Assembly: GCF_030272615.1 (NCBI RefSeq)
Contig: NC_081407.1
Location: 142,980,897-143,044,896 of the forward strand
Direction: 5' to 3'
Length of the DNA stretch: 64,000 bases
Origin: Cryptomeria japonica
Taxonomy: Eukaryota; Streptophyta; Pinopsida; Cupressales; Cupressaceae
Position numbers and translations under genes: made by a program. Below, piece after piece: positions 22,382 to 32,560 of the stretch; the first letter of the stretch is position 1, and each line of letters begins with the position of its first letter. Under the pieces are notes generated by a model, which saw only the letters and a list, made by a program, of their open reading frames with translations, was not told the origin of the DNA and did not search any database.

Positions 22382-24694
22382 TCATTCATCAATTTTTACA
22401 TTTGTACTCTCAATAATTTTCTGCAATCTCTTATTAAAACATCTATATGCCTTGCTCTTAGATGAATAACCAAGAAATATTCCTTCATCACTTCTAGGAT
22501 CAAATTTCCCAATATACTCATCTCTTCCAATATAACATTTACTTCCAAAAATTCTAAAATACTTAAGAGTAGGAGTAATACCAAACCATAGTTCATGAGG
22601 GGTCTTACCAGTTTCACCTTTGATGTGAACTTTGTTGAATGTATAGACGGCTATGCTGACTGCTTCTCTCCAATATACATGTGGTAAATTTGCTTCAGAT
22701 AACATACTTCTTGTTGCATCCAAGATAGTTTTGTTTTTCCTTTCAACAACTCCATTTTGCTGTGGTGTCCGAGGTGCTGATAGTTGTCTTCTGATTCCAT
22801 TCACTTGACAGAATGTATTAAAGTCCTTAGATGTGATTTCTCCTCCTTGATCTGATCTTAAACATTTGATTTTCTTACCGGTTTCATTTTCAACAATTGC
22901 TTTGAACAGTTTGAACTTTCCAAGTCCTTCTGATTTTTCTTTGATAAAAGTAACCCAACACATTCTAGAATAATCATCAATAATTAGCATGAAATATCTA
23001 TCACCTTGTAATATTTTAGTACTAGCTGGACCACATAAATCAGTGTGAATCAAATCAAGAGCATTATTGGATTTTTCTGGAATACTTTTGAAACTAGCTC
23101 TAACTTGTTTTCCAAATTGACATTCCTTACATATTGTATTCTGAGGTTTCACAATTTTAGGTAGATCTCTAACTACCTTAGAAGTACTGATCTTTATCAT
23201 GCAATCAAAGTTTACATGATAGAGGTTCTTAGGCCATAACCAACTTTCATCTATATGTGCAATCAAGGATGCCTTTTCACTGTTATTCAAATGAAAGATA
23301 TTACCTCTAGTCTGATTACCGGTTGCAATTTCTAAACCAGTTCTATTCATGATTTTGCATTTTCCATTCCTAAATTGTAACTGAAATCCTTTCTCAACTA
23401 ATTGACCAACAATTAAAAGTTTATGCTTTAATCCTTCAACATAGTAGACATTGTCAGTGTTATGCTTACCATCAAGATATATTGTACCCTTACCTTTGAT
23501 TGAACATGCTTTGTCATCTCCAAATCTTACTAAAACTCCATTGTATTGTTGAAAGTTCAAGAATTTACCTTTGTCTCCTGTCATATGATGTGAGCATCCT
23601 GAGTCAATGATCCATTCATCCTTTACTTCAACTTTAGCTGCTAGGGCTTGTTCTACCGGTTGAGTAGTAGGTGTCAGTTGATCTTCTATTATAGCAACAA
23701 AAACCCATCCATTGCCTGTTGGATCCTCATCAAAATCATCAGTTACACCTTCATCAGCAATGTAACAAGATTTGTCTTTGTTCTTCTTAAATCTGTATCT
23801 CTGATATTCAGGATTAGGCTTGTATGTTCTTCTAGCTTCTTCTCTTAGTCTATCATGTCTATCAGGGCATCTTGAACCCATATGACCAATCTTATTGTAG
23901 TTAAAACATTTAAAGGGTGCTTTACCTTCACATTTACTTCCAACTGGACCTTTTGGCATTTTCCTTGCAAATAGTGCTTCAAGTTCTTCAAGTTCTCTTG
24001 CATAAAAGGCTTTCCAATCTGATTTGTCAAATGATGGAGCAGATGATGTTGATGCCTTAAAAGCCAAATCTATCTTTATAGTAGCAACAGGACCAAATTC
24101 CTCAATTTCAAAGGCTGAAAGTTTTCCAATTAATGTATCCCTAGTTACTAATGTATTAGGCATTTTTCTCAACTCATTTATAGCAGTAACCTTAATTTTA
24201 TATGCCGGTGGCAATCCTCTTAAGATAACAATTTCATCCTCACTCAAGGTTCCTCCACAACATTTAATACACAAAAAAAATTCATTTACTCTTTCCATAA
24301 AAGCAGAAATCCTTTCATCTTCTTCCATTTTCAGATGTTCATACCTGACTCGGAAGCTTTCAAGTTTTGCAATCTTGACTATGGAATCTCCTTCATTCAG
24401 TGTTTCCAAATGATCCCATATAGCTTTAGCAGTAGACCTATCTGATAATCCCATGATTTGTTGATCTACTAAAGCGCTCAAAAGTTCTTCTCTTGCTTTG
24501 CAATCATTCTCCTCATCTTTAGCTAAGGTAGTTGGAGCGGTCTGACCAGCTACAACAGCAGTATAACCATTCTTTATAACTTCCCAGATGTCTTTACCAA
24601 TGCAATTCAGATGTGTCTCCATCCTAATTTTCCATATCCCATAGTTGGTTCCATCAAGTTTAGGACTATCCTTCCTGAAATAATTAGTAGTCAT
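22382..24694 (-). CDS. Element C gag-protease-integrase, 770-codon open frame
   Basis: The longest open frame in the window. Residues 1-200 are Copia gag (MTTNYFRKDSPKLDGTNYG, AIWDHLETLNEGDSIVKI). A zinc knuckle at about 265 has one cysteine changed (CFNYNKIGHMGSRCPD). The protease at about 370 has DEWIIDSGCSHHMT. Next come the gag-pre-integrase segment (ESWLWPKNLYHVNF, where the usual H of WHK is P) and the integrase core with HTDLCGP, LRSDQGGEITS and TPQQNGVVERKNK. The frame ends in FLGYSSKSKAYRCF. The ATG is used because it matches the start of related gags just inside the primer-binding site. Uninterrupted, but its RT is gone, so it is non-functional. Confidence 0.88.
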   Translation of the reverse strand: MTTNYFRKDSPKLDGTNYGIWKIRMETHLNCIGKDIWEVIKNGYTAVVAGQTAPTTLAKDEENDCKAREELLSALVDQQIMGLSDRSTAKAIWDHLETLNEGDSIVKIAKLESFRVRYEHLKMEEDERISAFMERVNEFFLCIKCCGGTLSEDEIVILRGLPPAYKIKVTAINELRKMPNTLVTRDTLIGKLSAFEIEEFGPVATIKIDLAFKASTSSAPSFDKSDWKAFYARELEELEALFARKMPKGPVGSKCEGKAPFKCFNYNKIGHMGSRCPDRHDRLREEARRTYKPNPEYQRYRFKKNKDKSCYIADEGVTDDFDEDPTGNGWVFVAIIEDQLTPTTQPVEQALAAKVEVKDEWIIDSGCSHHMTGDKGKFLNFQQYNGVLVRFGDDKACSIKGKGTIYLDGKHNTDNVYYVEGLKHKLLIVGQLVEKGFQLQFRNGKCKIMNRTGLEIATGNQTRGNIFHLNNSEKASLIAHIDESWLWPKNLYHVNFDCMIKISTSKVVRDLPKIVKPQNTICKECQFGKQVRASFKSIPEKSNNALDLIHTDLCGPASTKILQGDRYFMLIIDDYSRMCWVTFIKEKSEGLGKFKLFKAIVENETGKKIKCLRSDQGGEITSKDFNTFCQVNGIRRQLSAPRTPQQNGVVERKNKTILDATRSMLSEANLPHVYWREAVSIAVYTFNKVHIKGETGKTPHELWFGITPTLKYFRIFGSKCYIGRDEYIGKFDPRSDEGIFLGYSSKSKAYRCFNKRLQKIIESTNVKIDE

Positions 24695-24736
24695 TGGATC
24701 TCCTCAAGTTGTTAAACTTCTGCAAAAGAGGACTAG

Positions 24737-24748
24737 GCTCTGATACCA
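24737..24748 (-). other. Primer-binding site of element C
   Basis: Minus strand TGGTATCAGAGC, two bases from the C LTR, as in element A. Confidence 0.85.
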
Positions 24749-24750
24749 AT

Positions 24751-25817
24751 TGTTAGATCCTGGAGACAACTGAGAGGGGGGTGAATCAGTTGTCTAATAA
24801 ATTCAAACCAAAAACAACTCAACCAACTTAAAGAATAATATTGGTGAACCATTTAAGTATGTTGGTAGACAAAGTTAATAGTTAATTGCTATACCGGTAA
24901 AGATTAATGCATCAAACATAAACACAAAGTCATCTGCAACACATAACACCAATATTTGTACGTGGAAACCCTGTAAGGGGAAAAACCACGATGGGAAACC
25001 TTACCCACAATCAGATGATACTACTGCAGATAGTAAGTGTACATAAATGGGGTCTGCACATGCAGAAAGGCCAACAACCTAGAGCTCACTGCTCGATCAC
25101 AATATGGGAGTCACACTGACTACAGTTGGATGATTAAATCCAATAAGAATGTATTGCACAAAATAACATCTTCATATGTTGAATTCAATATCGGTGTAAT
25201 GCTGATATGCTTCCACAAAAACCTAGCTTCTCCTTCAAATGATGTCTTCGTGTATAGCTCTGCTTAATCTCGCATATACCTTCACTTAGTTCTTTTTCGC
25301 ATTTCCACATTCGATCTTACAAATAAGATCTTACATTTATACCATAACCTAAGACCAATTTTAGTAGGTTGGCTCTACAAGATATTACAATAAAACATTT
25401 TACAAACAATATAATATCTGATGCAATAACCGATTAAACATGTCAGCTTAAAGCATTTACAACAATAATAAATCATCTCCATAGCGTGCCATGCTGATCT
25501 GGAAAAGATAAACCTACCGGTGTAACCCTTGGTAACCCTGGACTATTTGCCGGTAAAAGAAAATATGCAAATATGATTATACCAATGATTAATTCTTCAA
25601 AACAAAGTGTCCACACGATGTCTTCGACATTACCAAGTGTCTTCCATATCATTCCAAGTGTCAGTGATCATTAAATCCTGTCGGTGAACCATATACCAGT
25701 AACTGTGCAATAGTTACTTGCTTGCCAGTGAATGTTGCTGATTCTCCAAAGTTCTAGAGTTGATAAGTGTTTAGTAGGTGTTGACATCAATGACAAAACC
25801 ATACCAAAATACCAACA
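24751..25817 (-). mobile_element. Element C 5' LTR
   Basis: 1067 bp, TGTTAGATCC to ACCAACA on the plus strand. It is clearly homologous to A's LTRs, with a few small indels (for example an extra GGTAACCCT near 25530). Confidence 0.88.
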
Positions 25818-25933
25818 ATACCGGTGACTGTGCAAAAGTCACTTGTTTGCCGGTGAATGTTGTTGGATCTCCAAAGTGCTAGAGTTTTAGTAGGTGTTGA
25901 CATCAATGACAAAACCATATCAAAATACCATCA
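25818..25933 (-). mobile_element. Element A 5' LTR, second part
   Basis: It begins ATACCGGTGACTGTGC and ends ATACCATCA. It repeats the final 115 bp of the LTR just read at the end of C, so a casual reader would see a tandem duplication. It completes A's LTR (compare 4291-4405). Confidence 0.88.
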
Positions 25934-25938
25934 GCCTT
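25934..25938. repeat. TSD of Copia element A (right copy)
   Basis: GCCTT, identical to 3347-3351. Confidence 0.9.
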
Positions 25939-27845
25939 AGCAGCTTCTCTCGAGTCTTTGTTCTCCTGCTTCTGATGGATGTCTTTAGTCTTCATCTCCA
26001 AATCATAGGTAATTTATCTTGTTCTTCGTCTAGAGGATTGGGGAGCAGAGCTGGAGGTTGGCATATCGTCATTGATCACCATCTCTTTGTTCTATTGGTT
26101 CTTCTCCAGACAATCAACCAGGGCATTCATATTTTACGACAAGACCTTCAAAACCTCAAGGTTTTGATTCATAAATTTCTTCAAGGCCTTTTCAATTTTG
26201 GTAATCTGGTTGATAATAATTTCATTATCAACCTCAGCCTTATCTTTGATGATTTTGATCACATCTTCAAGATGCTTCAAGTCTCTCTTAATCAAATCTT
26301 TTTTCGGCCAGTCCTGCATTTCAATTTCATCATCTGCCTCACTGTGTCCACCTCTGCATCCTCTTTCCCAGTATTGATATCCTTAATCAAATTGTAAATC
26401 TTATAATCCAAATCTCTCTGTTTGTTCTGAATACTAGAGATATTTTCAATTACCCATTTCTAGAAATTGAAAAATTCCAAAGTGCTATTTCCTGCAGCGT
26501 TCAAAATGGAGTCCACTATTTCCCTACCCTATGTAGAGCTCACAGAATTAGGGTTAACTTCCTCTATGGTATACTGAGAAACATTCCTGATATCCGAGAC
26601 AATAGGGTTTGAATCAGGCTTTTCAACATACACTTTTCTCTACACCTCCTCCTCTTCTCCTGCAACTGCTTTCTTCTCATTCTCCACTTCATCATTAGTC
26701 AGCTTCCCTTGTTCCTCCTCTGACCCAGCTTCCACATCCATGTTCTCTTTTTCTACATCATCAACCCTCCCTTTCTTATGAAGAGGAACATTCAACGAAT
26801 CATCGTCTGAATTAAAACCATCATGACTATCTAAAATATGGGCCTTTGCCACCAAAGGATCTTCCTTATTAACCCTTGTTTTTTTCTTCAAATGCTCATA
26901 AATAAGCAGAATGAGACCTTGGTGAGCTATGGGATAGGATTTGGTTTTTTTTGAATGGTCAGCCAAGCTTTCATTCAGGGATGAAGCTAAATAGAAAGGC
27001 AAAGAGATCTCAAACCCATGGTGGAAATGGTTTAGAATAGAAAAATGATAATTATAAATCTTCGTAAACCTACCATCAACAGTTATGAATTCCATCAAAA
27101 CCCTTAACATCTTCTACTAGAAGGACTTTACCTGATGAGGGAGGTAGTAAGATACATTGTCCTTCTTGGCGAGCTGAACCTTCTCTTTATCACTTTTAGG
27201 GAAGTTTTTAATAGCTTCTGCTGCAAACTTTCGATCTCTGTAAAAATTGGTACCTTCCTTCTGTAAACCAGTAACTTCCACCACCAAATCCTCATCGAGC
27301 TTCCAAGTCTCCCCAAACAGAGTGACTTTGTTGTTGTTCCATCCCTTGGCAAAGCCTTGAGACACTGATTTTTTACTACCATGCAATTTTTCCATGTAGT
27401 CTGTGAAACCATGTCTATGCAACCTCCCCCAAACTTTCTGTTCGCTTTTCCAATTATCACAGCCAGAAGTCTCATTCCAATTAAGATTGACTCCCATGTT
27501 GAAATACAAGTAGAGGCTTTCAATAGAGCACAAGTTACTCAAAAACTGAAAACCAGGAATTAAGCGCAGACTCTTGAACAGAATGCTGGGCTCAAAAAAT
27601 AGGGTAATTTCCTTAATTTTGAAGAGGTATTTAATAATAGTCACAATGAACCAACACTTATTATGATTAGCCCCCTCACACCAATGATCATAATCACAAT
27701 GCCTAAAAATGATCATCAGTTGACCCTTCACATAACCCCAATCTCTATCTTTGATATCCGGACCCAGAAAAGTAATGATAAACTTAACTTGAACCATGGA
27801 CACGATCAAATAACAATTGTGCCCAGACATCCTTCTTACAATAGG
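25939..27845 (-). pseudogene. Third ORF of the L1 element, function unknown
   Basis: Directly downstream of the RNase H domain, on the same strand, lies a decayed frame of about 600 codons that I cannot name. The best part (27830-27117) has WKSEQKVWGRLHRHGFTDYM, LFGETWKLDEDLVVEVTGLQ, EGTNFYRDRKFAAEAIKNF and DNVSYYLPHQVKSF. It continues at 27110-26640 with VLMEFITVDGRFTKIYNYHF, HGFEISLPFYLASSLNESLA and YPIAHQGLILLIYEHLKKK, then a very acidic tail (EEEQGKLTNDEVENEKKA). The remainder to 25939 has predicted coiled-coil-like segments (KIEKALKKFMNQNLEVLKV) and ends past element A near 3300. It lies inside the L1 TSDs. It could be an accessory L1 protein or a captured gene. Confidence 0.6.
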
Positions 27846-30800
27846 CTTCTCCGATATATTTAGTGTCCTCCTCTAAATAAACCCCCTCATTATCTAATAG
27901 GTCAGCAACCTTGTTACCTTCCCTTTAGGTATGAGAAATGAAAACACTATCGTAGTCATCTAATAAATCTTTTGCACTTTTAATGATATTGTAATATTCC
28001 AAGAGGGAGAACTAGTGCCTTTGATAGCCTGAATAATATTTAGGGAGTCCCCTTCCAGCCATATTTTTTTTAATTTAAAACCCTGAGCTTCAGCAACATG
28101 ATTGTTTTGAACTCCAAAGGGAGAGGCAATAGTAGCAACACAAACACCATAAGTATTTCTGATGACTCCTCCCCCTCCCGACTTCCTAGGATTGCCTTTG
28201 GCTGCCCCATCAAAATTCACCTTGACCCAATCATGAAAGGGAATTCTCCAAACAACATTTTCTCTCCTAATCTTAATGTCAGGTTTGCAAGTCCTATGAT
28301 TCAAATTCCATTTGGTGAGGATACCTTTCTCATTATCATTCATATTAAGATAAATCCACTGCTTATTGTTTCTGTGAAGAGTGTTTATGTTTTCTTTAAT
28401 TGCCCTGCAATTTTTTTCAAAAACCCACCTGAGACATACACTTAGCCTCCCTAAAAATTCTGTTATTTCTCTCCTTCCAGATATACCAACAGGTCATAGG
28501 AAGGATCAAGGACCAAAGGGTCTTGATGAGAGGAAATTTAGTGGTAAAGATCCATTGCCAAATGACTTCCTTGAGACTGTTATGCATAACCCATTCAATT
28601 TTCCATTGCATCCAAAATTTACTCCAGATTTCCCAGGTAAAGGAGCAATGGATAAACAAATGATCCATAGATTCTGCCTCTTTCTGACATAACTCACACC
28701 TGTTAGGAAACATGAAACATCTACGAGCCAAGTTATCAATGGTAAGAATCTTATTGTGAACAGCAAGCCAAAAAAACATATTGACTTTAGGAATGAGGAC
28801 TCTATTCCAGATTTTAGTACATATAGGGTTGCTGACCCGAGTAATAGTATTTTTATAAGAAGATGCAATATTGAAGTTACTCCTGGGATTACTCTTCCAT
28901 AGAAACACATCATCAAAGTCTTTATTAATAGAAAAGGATAGCAGATCCTGCTGAAGCAGCAAAAACCCAACATAAATAGCATCAATCCTCACCCATTTAT
29001 TCTCCTTCCAGTAATTACAAACCATAGACCCATACCTTATTTCGTATTCATCAATGAATTGGTTGCAATACTGATTAAAGAGAGGTTCATCTTTAATCCA
29101 AACATCCTCCCAGAACCTGATTTTGTCACTTTTGCCAAGGACCCATCGAGCTCCAGCTTTAGCAACTTTTATGGACTTCATTATACTATTCCATATGAAA
29201 GACCCAACGGGGATATCTTCAGAGTAGAGAAGAGAATGAAGTGGTTGGTCATGAATATATTTATCAAACCATGCCCGACTCCAATCTTTCTTAATGCCAT
29301 AAGCCCTCCATATCTATTTAGCAAGCAGAGCTTTGTTAAAAGTTTTAAGAACTTTAATACCTAAACCCCCCTTGCACTTAGGATTACACACTTTGTCCTA
29401 GGCAACCAAGGCTATCCTTTTTTTATCTTCTACCCCTGACCAAAGAAATCTTTTCTGAATCCTCTCTAGAGCTTCAGCAAATTTAGCCAGAATATCAAAC
29501 AAGCTAAGAGCATAAACAGGAAGATTTTGAAGAGTGGCTTGAAGAAGCTGAAGCTTACCAGCTTGAGATAGCATAGATCCTTTCCAACCTACCAATTTCT
29601 TATTGATTTTATTGATTAAAAAGTTCCAGAAGGATTTTGGGGGAACCAAACCCAGAGGGAGGCCCAAATAAGTGGAGGGGAGCATATCCACCTTACAACC
29701 AATGGTGTTAGAAATTCTCTGCTGCCTCATAATAGGGGTATTTATGAAATAAATAGCTGACTTCTCCCAATTAACTTGTTGACCGGTCGCCAAAGAATAG
29801 GAGCTAAGATCACCTTTGAAAGCAGCAGCCTCACCAACAAAAGAATATCCCATTCTAATTGTGTCATCAACAAATTGTTGATGAGTACAAGACACATTAG
29901 CAGAGGAGGGTTGTAGTCATTTGATGGTTTTATTCACTTTCATTTTTTGAATCTGTCTGCTCATACTCTCTGCCAAGATTGTAAAAAGTATAGGAGAAAT
30001 AGGCTCTCCTTGCTTGAGTTCCCTAGAAGATTTAAAAAATCTAGATGGAGACCCATTAATAAGGATAGAAAAAATTGGGGTAGATATCAGTTCTCTGGTA
30101 ACTTTAATTACCTTCTCATCAAATCCAAAGGCCTCCATAATACTAAAAAGAACCTGCCATTCCACTCTATCATAGGCTTTTGCCAGATCCAATTTTATCA
30201 TAAACCCTTCTTTATTAGCAGCATTAAGGGAGTGGATATTCTCATGCACAAGAATAATAGAATCCAAAATCTGCCTACCAGGGACAAATCCTTTTTGCTC
30301 CTCGGAGATGACAAAGGGTAGAATAGCCAAAAGTCTGGAAGTCATAACTTTAGAAATAATCTTATAAAAGGAATTACAAAGACTTATTGGCCTAAAATTT
30401 CCCATAGAATCTGCCCTAGCCACCTTAGGAATTAGAGCAATAAAAGTAGAATTGATTTCTTTAAGGATTCTTCTGGACCCAAAGAATTCTTTAACAACAT
30501 TGACTATATCTTTCCCCACAATATGCCAATATTCCTAAAAGAAGAACATGGAAAAACCATCCGGGCCTAGAGCCTTATCCCCTTGAAAAGAAAAAATAGC
30601 TTTTTTAATTTCATCAGCAGTAGGGATAGTAGATAAAGTCTTATTCTGGTGAGGTTCAATAATCTTGGGAATGTTATCAACCAGGTCTTGTTGCTTAGCA
30701 ATGTCAATATCCCTACTACCAGTGAGGAGCTGAGAGAAGAACCTAACTGCTTCATCCCCAATGCCATCATCTTAAAGAAGAATTTTGTCATCAGCAATTA

Positions 30801-31886
30801 ATATAGATATGTTGGCAGCTTTATGTTTCATGGAAGTCATGTGAAAGAATTTAGTGTTTCCATCCCCAACTTCCAACCAAATAGCCCTAGATCTTTGTCT
30901 CAGGTAGATTTCCTCTCTGGATATAGTGTTGTGAAGTTTGGCTAGAATATCATCTTCCTTAGCCTTGGGATCCTTAAACTTCTTATTTGATTCAAAATGT
31001 CTCCAAAAACCTTCTTATTCCAGATCTTGATGTTATCTTTAATGTTTCTAATTTTTTTAGCAACTTTGTACATGGTAGATCCATCCACATTAATATTCCA
31101 CCAATTGGCAATGGATTTTTCCAAAGCTGGGTGTGATATCCACATTTTCTCAAACCATAAAGGAAAACAACATTTGCTCTTAACAAACCCAACAACAAAA
31201 GAAATGGGATAATGATCTGAGCCAATTTTGTTGATGACAGACAAAGAACATATATGTGTAAGGAACCAGTCATAAGTGATAAGGGATGTATCAAGCCTTA
31301 CTTGAATGAGGTCTCCTTCATCCCTTCGATTAGACCAAGTGTAGGAAGCTCCAATAAGATCAACATCAATTAAGGCATTGGCATTGATGAAGTCCATTAG
31401 GTCAATCCTCCTATCCAATTGGGCTTGAGTTCCTCCAGATTTGTCAATTCCTTGCAACGGGGTATTGAAATCTCCCATCAACAGCCAGTTGTCCTGAGAA
31501 AAAAACCTTCTTTTCTACTGGATTTTGTCCCGAAATTTACTCCTAGTAGCTTTGGAATTTGGGGCATAAATGTTGGTAACCACCCATTCCTTTCCTTTAG
31601 TAGTACTTTTTACTTTCATTGATATAATATTATCATCTTCATCTATCAAATCTCCAACAATAGTTTTCTTGTTCCAGAATGTAGCCACCCCACCTGACGC
31701 CCTATTCGAGCTACTACCACAAACTCCTCCATGTTTAAAGAATTTTAAATTTTCAACTTTTGCCTTACTCATTTTGGTTTCCTGAAGCAGGATGATATCA
31801 GGTTTATGATCTCTAATAAGATTCTATAAAACATCCTGTTTATGGAGACTATTTAGGCCTCGAATGTTCCAGGAGATTACCTTCAT
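27846..31886 (-). pseudogene. L1 LINE ORF2: endonuclease, reverse transcriptase, zf-RVT, RNase H
   Basis: The start is the ATG at 31886 (MKVISWNIRGLNS), the usual N-terminus of the APE-like endonuclease. Further endonuclease motifs are IILLQETKM, MMGDFNTPLQGIDKSGG and IGSDHYPISF, so the catalytic residues are present. The RT follows at about 30520-29398: FRPISLCNSFYKIISK, FVPGRQILDSI, KLDLAKAYDRVEW, GEPISPILF and FVDDTI (usually FADD). The zf-RVT domain is at 28.9-28.55 kb (FFWLAVHNKILT, CELCQKEAESMDHLFIHC). RNase H is at 28.3-27.86 kb (VKVNFDGAAKGNPRKSGGGG, WLEGDSLNIIQAIKG, REGNKVADLLDNEGV). Several stops and frameshifts. ORF2 nicks target DNA and copies element RNA into it. Confidence 0.9.
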
Positions 31887-32099
31887 TTGGAAATCTGGGA
31901 GCAGGATTCCTGAATAGTTCACTATCTTCCATCGGCTATGTTTTGTTTGCTCTCCTAGTCCCTGTGCCACTTCATGGGTTTACGACCCTGCGGAGATTTG
32001 TAAAGACCAATATCTGCCTTAGATCGAGTCCTAGTTTTAACCCCATTAGAGCATCATGTCTTCTTATTTTTCTTTTTTCCCACCCCTATTATCTCTTCA
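31887..32099 (-). other. L1 spacer between ORF1 and ORF2, interrupted by E
   Basis: About 210 bp of L1 upstream of the ORF2 start. It continues beyond the CACTA transposon at 58942-59044. No reading frame is seen. This is the ordinary short inter-ORF spacer of plant L1 elements. Confidence 0.7.
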
Positions 32100-32102
32100 T
32101 CA
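32100..32102. repeat. TSD of CACTA transposon E (left copy)
   Basis: TCA precedes CACTAATAC. The same three bases follow the other end at 58939-58941. A 3-bp duplication is diagnostic of the CACTA superfamily. Confidence 0.85.
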
Positions 32103-32132
32103 CACTAATACATTTGGACTAGATTTTTGACT
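32103..32132 (+). repeat. Left terminal inverted repeat of E
   Basis: CACTAATACATTTGGACTAG followed by ATTTTTGAC. It pairs with the complement of 58909-58938 with about four substitutions and one indel. This is the transposase cleavage site. Confidence 0.85.
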
Positions 32133-32179
32133 AAGGTTTCCAATGGAGAAGGTATATTGTGACCAAATTTGATTTATTT

Positions 32180-32560
32180 TTTTTAAATGCCCGAATTCAT
32201 CGTAATTCCGGTGGCAATTTGCCATTTGGTTTCGATGAAGAAGGCATTAGCAATGAAAATTTTCTTTTTTTCAAAAAAATGCTCGAGTTCATCGTAATTC
32301 CGACGAGAACGACCATTACTTAAAAAAAAGAAGAGGGCAATTCATTTGTGCATTGCAATCCCATGTAGGCATCAAGAATGACCATTACTTTAAAAAAAGA
32401 AGAGGGCAATTCATTTGTGCATTGCAATCCCATGTAGGCGTCTGTGGTGACTTCAACCCCCAACAAGATCAAACCTTCGCCAAAGAAATTTGTGCATTGC
32501 TTGCAATCCCGCGCAGGAGGTAGATTCTTCACTTTAATTTCATGTTGCAAAAAATATACA
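32180..32560. repeat. Left subterminal region of E with a 69-bp tandem duplication
   Basis: TTCATCGTAATTCCG occurs twice (about 32198 and 32289), and a unit starting GACCATTACTT is repeated at 32311-32379 and 32380-32440. The complementary motif GGAATTACGATGAA appears at the other end near 58450. Subterminal repeats are the usual binding sites of the CACTA TnpA protein. Confidence 0.7.

Larger units (their letters stand above)
21910..25817 (-). mobile_element. Copia element C, truncated at its 3' side
   Basis: A minus-strand element of the same family as A. It has a 5' LTR (24751-25817), primer-binding site, gag, protease and integrase, then the start of the RT linker. It stops near 21918, just inside the linker. 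The RT palm, RNase H and 3' LTR are absent, yet the left edge abuts A's LTR exactly and is flanked by a 4-bp repeat. It is either a later deletion or an insertion of an incomplete DNA. Confidence 0.85.
3352..25933 (-). mobile_element. Copia LTR retrotransposon A, carrying nested insertions D, B and C
   Basis: A minus-strand Copia element. Its 5' LTR is at 20969-21909 plus 25818-25933 and its 3' LTR at 3352-4405. The primer-binding site is at 20955-20966, and gag, protease, integrase, reverse transcriptase and RNase H follow in Copia order. Three later insertions split it: D in the RT-RNase H part, B in gag, and C in the 5' LTR. Without them A is about 6.6 kb. The LTRs are about 1.05 kb each and the TSD GCCTT is intact. 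It belongs to the same family as C. Confidence 0.9.

Noticed and set aside
21910-25817. Element C as a complete retrotransposon
   Set aside because: No RT palm, RNase H or second LTR is present between it and the flanking LTR of A.
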